Of a stretch of DNA of 57,808 bases, positions 55,823-57,808 are shown piece by piece. Numbering within the stretch: the stretch's first letter is position 1; each line of letters begins with the position of its first letter. The position numbers were made by a program, and so were the translations under genes. Under the pieces are notes generated by a model. It did not search any database and was not told the DNA's origin. It was given only the letters and a program-made list of their open reading frames with translations. Origin of the DNA: Gemmataceae bacterium (GTDB lineage: Bacteria; Planctomycetota; Planctomycetia; Gemmatales; Gemmataceae); NCBI GenBank assembly GCA_022616435.1, contig JAKEET010000190.1:1-57808 (forward strand), read 5' to 3'.

Positions 55823-56494
55823 ATGCTCATCTGCCTGTTCGACATCGACGGCACACTCCTGGCCAGCGGCGGGGCCGGGAAGGCGGCGCTCGAGTCGGCC
55901 CTCACCGAAGATTTTCAGGTCGAATTGCGCGTCAAGGTTCCCTACAGCGGCCGGACCGACCGGGCCATTGTCCGCGACTTGCTGCACGTCCACGACATCG
56001 ACGAGACGCCGGAAGTCCGCACGCGCCTGTTCGACGGCTACTTGCGGCGGCTGCCGGGTTGCCTGCGCCGCCACCGCGGCCGCATCCTGCCGGGGATCGA
56101 CAACCTGCTCGCCCATCTGACCGCGCGAAACCATTGCGCCCTCGGCCTGCTGACCGGCAACGTCCGGGCCGGGGCCAAGGCCAAGCTCGGCCATTTCGGC
56201 CTCGCCGGCCACTTCCGTTTCGGCGGCTTCGGCGACCATCACTTCGATCGCGACGACGTGGCCCGCGAGGCCCTGGCGTCGGTGCGAAAGGAAATCGATG
56301 CCGATGTGAATCCCGAGAACATCTGGGTCATCGGCGACACGCCGCTCGACGTGCGCTGCGCCCGCGCGATCGGGGCCAAGGTGGCCGCGGTGGCGACCGG
56401 CGTGCATCCGTTCGATGAGCTGGTCGAGGCGAAACCGGACGTGGCCGTGCGGGATCTGTCCGATCCGTCGCCGTTGCTCGAGCGCTGGCAATGA
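55823..56494 (+). CDS. HAD-superfamily hydrolase (phosphoglycolate-phosphatase-like)
   Basis: This 223-residue protein has the HAD catalytic motif LFDIDGTLL with nucleophile Asp7 and acid Asp9. Motif II is LGLLTGNVR, the motif III lysine lies in GAKAKLGHFGL and motif IV is VIGDTPLDVRCA. The cap is helical (SALTEDFQVELRVKVPYSGR, RTDRAIVRDLLHVHD), as in PGP- or beta-phosphoglucomutase-type members. It should dephosphorylate a small phosphate ester; the substrate is unknown. There is no ribosome binding site, and a -10-like box sits just upstream, suggesting leaderless translation. Confidence 0.9.
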   Translation: MLICLFDIDGTLLASGGAGKAALESALTEDFQVELRVKVPYSGRTDRAIVRDLLHVHDIDETPEVRTRLFDGYLRRLPGCLRRHRGRILPGIDNLLAHLTARNHCALGLLTGNVRAGAKAKLGHFGLAGHFRFGGFGDHHFDRDDVAREALASVRKEIDADVNPENIWVIGDTPLDVRCARAIGAKVAAVATGVHPFDELVEAKPDVAVRDLSDPSPLLERWQ

Positions 56495-56500
56495 ACGTGG

Positions 56501-56556
56501 CGGCAAGTTTCCAACTTGCCGCGTGGGGCGAATGGGGCAAGTTGAAAACTTGCCCC
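56501..56556. repeat. Two adjacent palindromes with an AAGTT core
   Basis: CGGCAAGTT-TCC-AACTTGCCG (56501-56521) and GGGGCAAGTT-GAA-AACTTGCCCC (56534-56556) are two compact hairpins of related sequence lying between the HAD gene and the next gene. They resemble a paired REP unit and could end the HAD transcript. Confidence 0.65.
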
Positions 56557-56578
56557 CACGACCAAGACGGGGGGTCAA

Positions 56579-57715
56579 GTGCGCTGGCCATCACTTCTTC
56601 TTCTCGTGTTCGCGCCGCTGGCCGTCGCCGGCGGTTCTCCCGTTTCGAAAGACATCGCCCTGGTTGTCAAGCAAGGCCGGGGCACGCCGGAGGGCCGGGC
56701 CGCGTGGGAACGTCTGAGCCAGGCAAGCCCGGATGCGCTGTTGCCCATCCTGCGGGCGATGGACGGGGCCGACACCAGCGCGAGCAACTGGCTGCGGACC
56801 GTCCTGGACCGCATTGTCCTTCGCGAGCAAGCCAAGGCCCAATCCCTGCCGATCGATGATCTGCTGGCCTTCGCGAAGGACGTCAAGCAGCCCGGCCGGG
56901 CACGCCGCCTGGCGCTGGAATTGGTCGAGCAAGAGCGTCCCGGCGTCAGCGCCAGGCTGTTCGCGTCGCGGCTCGACGATCCGGAGTTTCGTTTCGACGC
57001 CGTGGCCCTCGCGCTCGCCAGCGCCCGTCAACACCTGAAGAAGGGCGCGAAGGATCAAGCTGGGGCGTCGTTCCGCCAGGCGTTCGAAGCGGCGCGCGAT
57101 GTCCAGCAGGCCCGCGACGCGGCTGCCGGACTGGAGCAGCTCGGCGTCAAGGTCAACGTCGGCGAGCATCTCGGCTTCTTGATGGACTGGCGCCTCATCG
57201 GCCCGTTCGACGGCGGCGGGCAAAAGGGCTTCCATCTCACCTATCCGCCGGAGAAGCGAGTTGACCTGTCCGAGCAACAGCCAGGGCAGGGCGGCAAGAC
57301 GCTGCGTTGGACGCGCTACCACGTCACCGAGCCGCCGCACGCGTCCGGCGCAAAACATCAGGCGCTCGTCAACCTCGCCGCCAAGGAAGCACTGGGCAAC
57401 GCCGATGACGCCGTGGCGTTCGCGTACACCGAGTTCACGGTCGCCCAAGGCAGCGACGTCGAGTTCCGCGGCGCCGCCGACGATCATTTCACCGTGTGGG
57501 TCAACGGCAAGCGCGTGTTCGGCTTCGAGGAATGGCGCAACGGCGTGCGGCTCGACCGGCATCGGTTCCAGGTGAGCTTGCGCGCGGGCAAGAACACGGT
57601 GCTGGTGAAGGTTTGCCAATCCGCCGCGCCGAACCCGGAACCGAACTGGGAGTTCTTCCTGCGCGTGGTGGACGCGACCGGGAAGGGGATCGCCATGAAG
57701 AACGTGATTCGATGA
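56579..57715 (+). CDS. Exported protein with C-terminal PA14/CBM-like beta domain, function unknown
   Basis: This 378-residue protein starts at GTG (56579) with a G6 ribosome binding site five bases upstream. A signal peptide (SLLLLVFAPLAVAGG) follows. Residues 20-190 are helical, with HEAT-like character (RAAWERLSQASPDALLPIL, ARRLALELVEQERPG). From about 190 a beta-rich region begins (FLMDWRLIGPFDGGGQKGF) and leads to FRGAADDHFTVWVNGKRVFG and RHRFQVSLRAGKNTVLVKVC. This pattern is common at the end of large planctomycete exported proteins and resembles PA14- or CBM-type carbohydrate-binding folds. Sugar binding is inferred. I recognise no complete family for the whole protein. Confidence 0.75.
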   Translation: MRWPSLLLLVFAPLAVAGGSPVSKDIALVVKQGRGTPEGRAAWERLSQASPDALLPILRAMDGADTSASNWLRTVLDRIVLREQAKAQSLPIDDLLAFAKDVKQPGRARRLALELVEQERPGVSARLFASRLDDPEFRFDAVALALASARQHLKKGAKDQAGASFRQAFEAARDVQQARDAAAGLEQLGVKVNVGEHLGFLMDWRLIGPFDGGGQKGFHLTYPPEKRVDLSEQQPGQGGKTLRWTRYHVTEPPHASGAKHQALVNLAAKEALGNADDAVAFAYTEFTVAQGSDVEFRGAADDHFTVWVNGKRVFGFEEWRNGVRLDRHRFQVSLRAGKNTVLVKVCQSAAPNPEPNWEFFLRVVDATGKGIAMKNVIR

Positions 57716-57721
57716 CTGGTG

Positions 57722-57780
57722 GGCGCGCGTCGGGGCGTAAGCGCTGGCAGGCGAGCGTCGAGGCGTAAGCCCGACGTGGA
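57722..57780 (+). repeat. Copies of the GGCGAGCGTCG repeat at the window end
   Basis: A partial copy (57722-57744) and a full copy (57750-57780; GGCGAGCGTCGAGGCGTAAG then CCCGACGTGGA) follow the last gene. They belong to the same family as 34510 and 43127. The element may continue past the window. Confidence 0.6.
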
Positions 57781-57808
57781 CGTGACGTGGTTGCGGGCTG
57801 TCGGACAC

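Noticed and set aside
1..57808. tRNA, rRNA, known riboswitches, integrase or attachment sites
   Set aside because: None was recognised on either strand by eye; small RNAs without protein context could have been missed.

Overview
The window reads as a GC-rich chromosome segment from a planctomycete, most likely a Gemmata-like (Gemmatales) bacterium. This is inferred from gene content: two DUF1501 proteins, a cytochrome-c/DUF1549/DUF1553 protein, a DUF1559 pre-pilin-like protein with the H-X9-DG tail, a CRTAC1-type FG-GAP/ASPIC lipoprotein, a TIGR02999-like ECF sigma factor, SUMF1 and WD40 proteins, several Gfo/Idh/MocA oxidoreductases with twin-arginine leaders, and surface proteins starting with an LExLEDR / LExxELESRELLS motif. 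No rRNA, tRNA, CRISPR array, integrase or intact insertion sequence was seen.

Layout. 1-8 kb (minus strand): ECF sigma factor, a repetitive surface protein, CRTAC1 lipoprotein, DUF1501, EF-hand protein. 8-12.4 kb: UvrA-like double ATPase with altered ATPase motifs, a SUMF1-like protein, and a scrambled remnant joining a sigma-factor N-terminus to a zinc-ribbon membrane protein. 12.4-17.2 kb: WD40 protein, then an operon of PPi-type phosphofructokinase, GH10-like protein and methyltransferase. 17.3-23.4 kb (plus): cytochrome/DUF1549/DUF1553 protein, Uma2 nuclease-like protein, a 76-aa protein, a retropepsin-like protease and DUF1501 in one tightly packed unit, then DinB. 23.5-28.3 kb (minus): ruvX, manC, an unrecognised family, a TIM-barrel isomerase and apbE. 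28.5-37.7 kb: two Gfo/Idh/MocA genes, a DUF1559 operon, an acyl-CoA dehydrogenase, a frameshifted hydrolase and a second surface protein. 37.8-42 kb: PhnD-like binding protein and TolC-like protein (minus), and a thiamine-phosphate synthase with extra N-terminal domains (plus). 42.2-49.4 kb: ExbB, two ExbDs, a bitopic protein and two toroid proteins. 49.7-57.7 kb: a second copy of the unrecognised family, GDPD, Uma2, FKBP, M24 peptidase, HAD and two unknown exported proteins.

The most interesting region is 42240-49407. It holds ExbB, two ExbD-like proteins that both keep the membrane aspartate, and two paralogous proteins that each have one N-terminal membrane helix followed by a prenyltransferase/squalene-cyclase-like alpha/alpha toroid. 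In both, the helix carries the Ser-x3-His pair of the TonB anchor (S16/H20 of E. coli TonB), and the second also has the serine at +11 (S31). I read this as a candidate proton-motive-force-driven machine in which a toroid replaces the usual TonB C-terminal domain. Several intergenic gaps hold long palindromic REP-like elements, some shared between sites. Sigma70-like promoters with TTGACA-like -35 and TACGAT/TACAAT-like -10 hexamers can be read upstream of several units.
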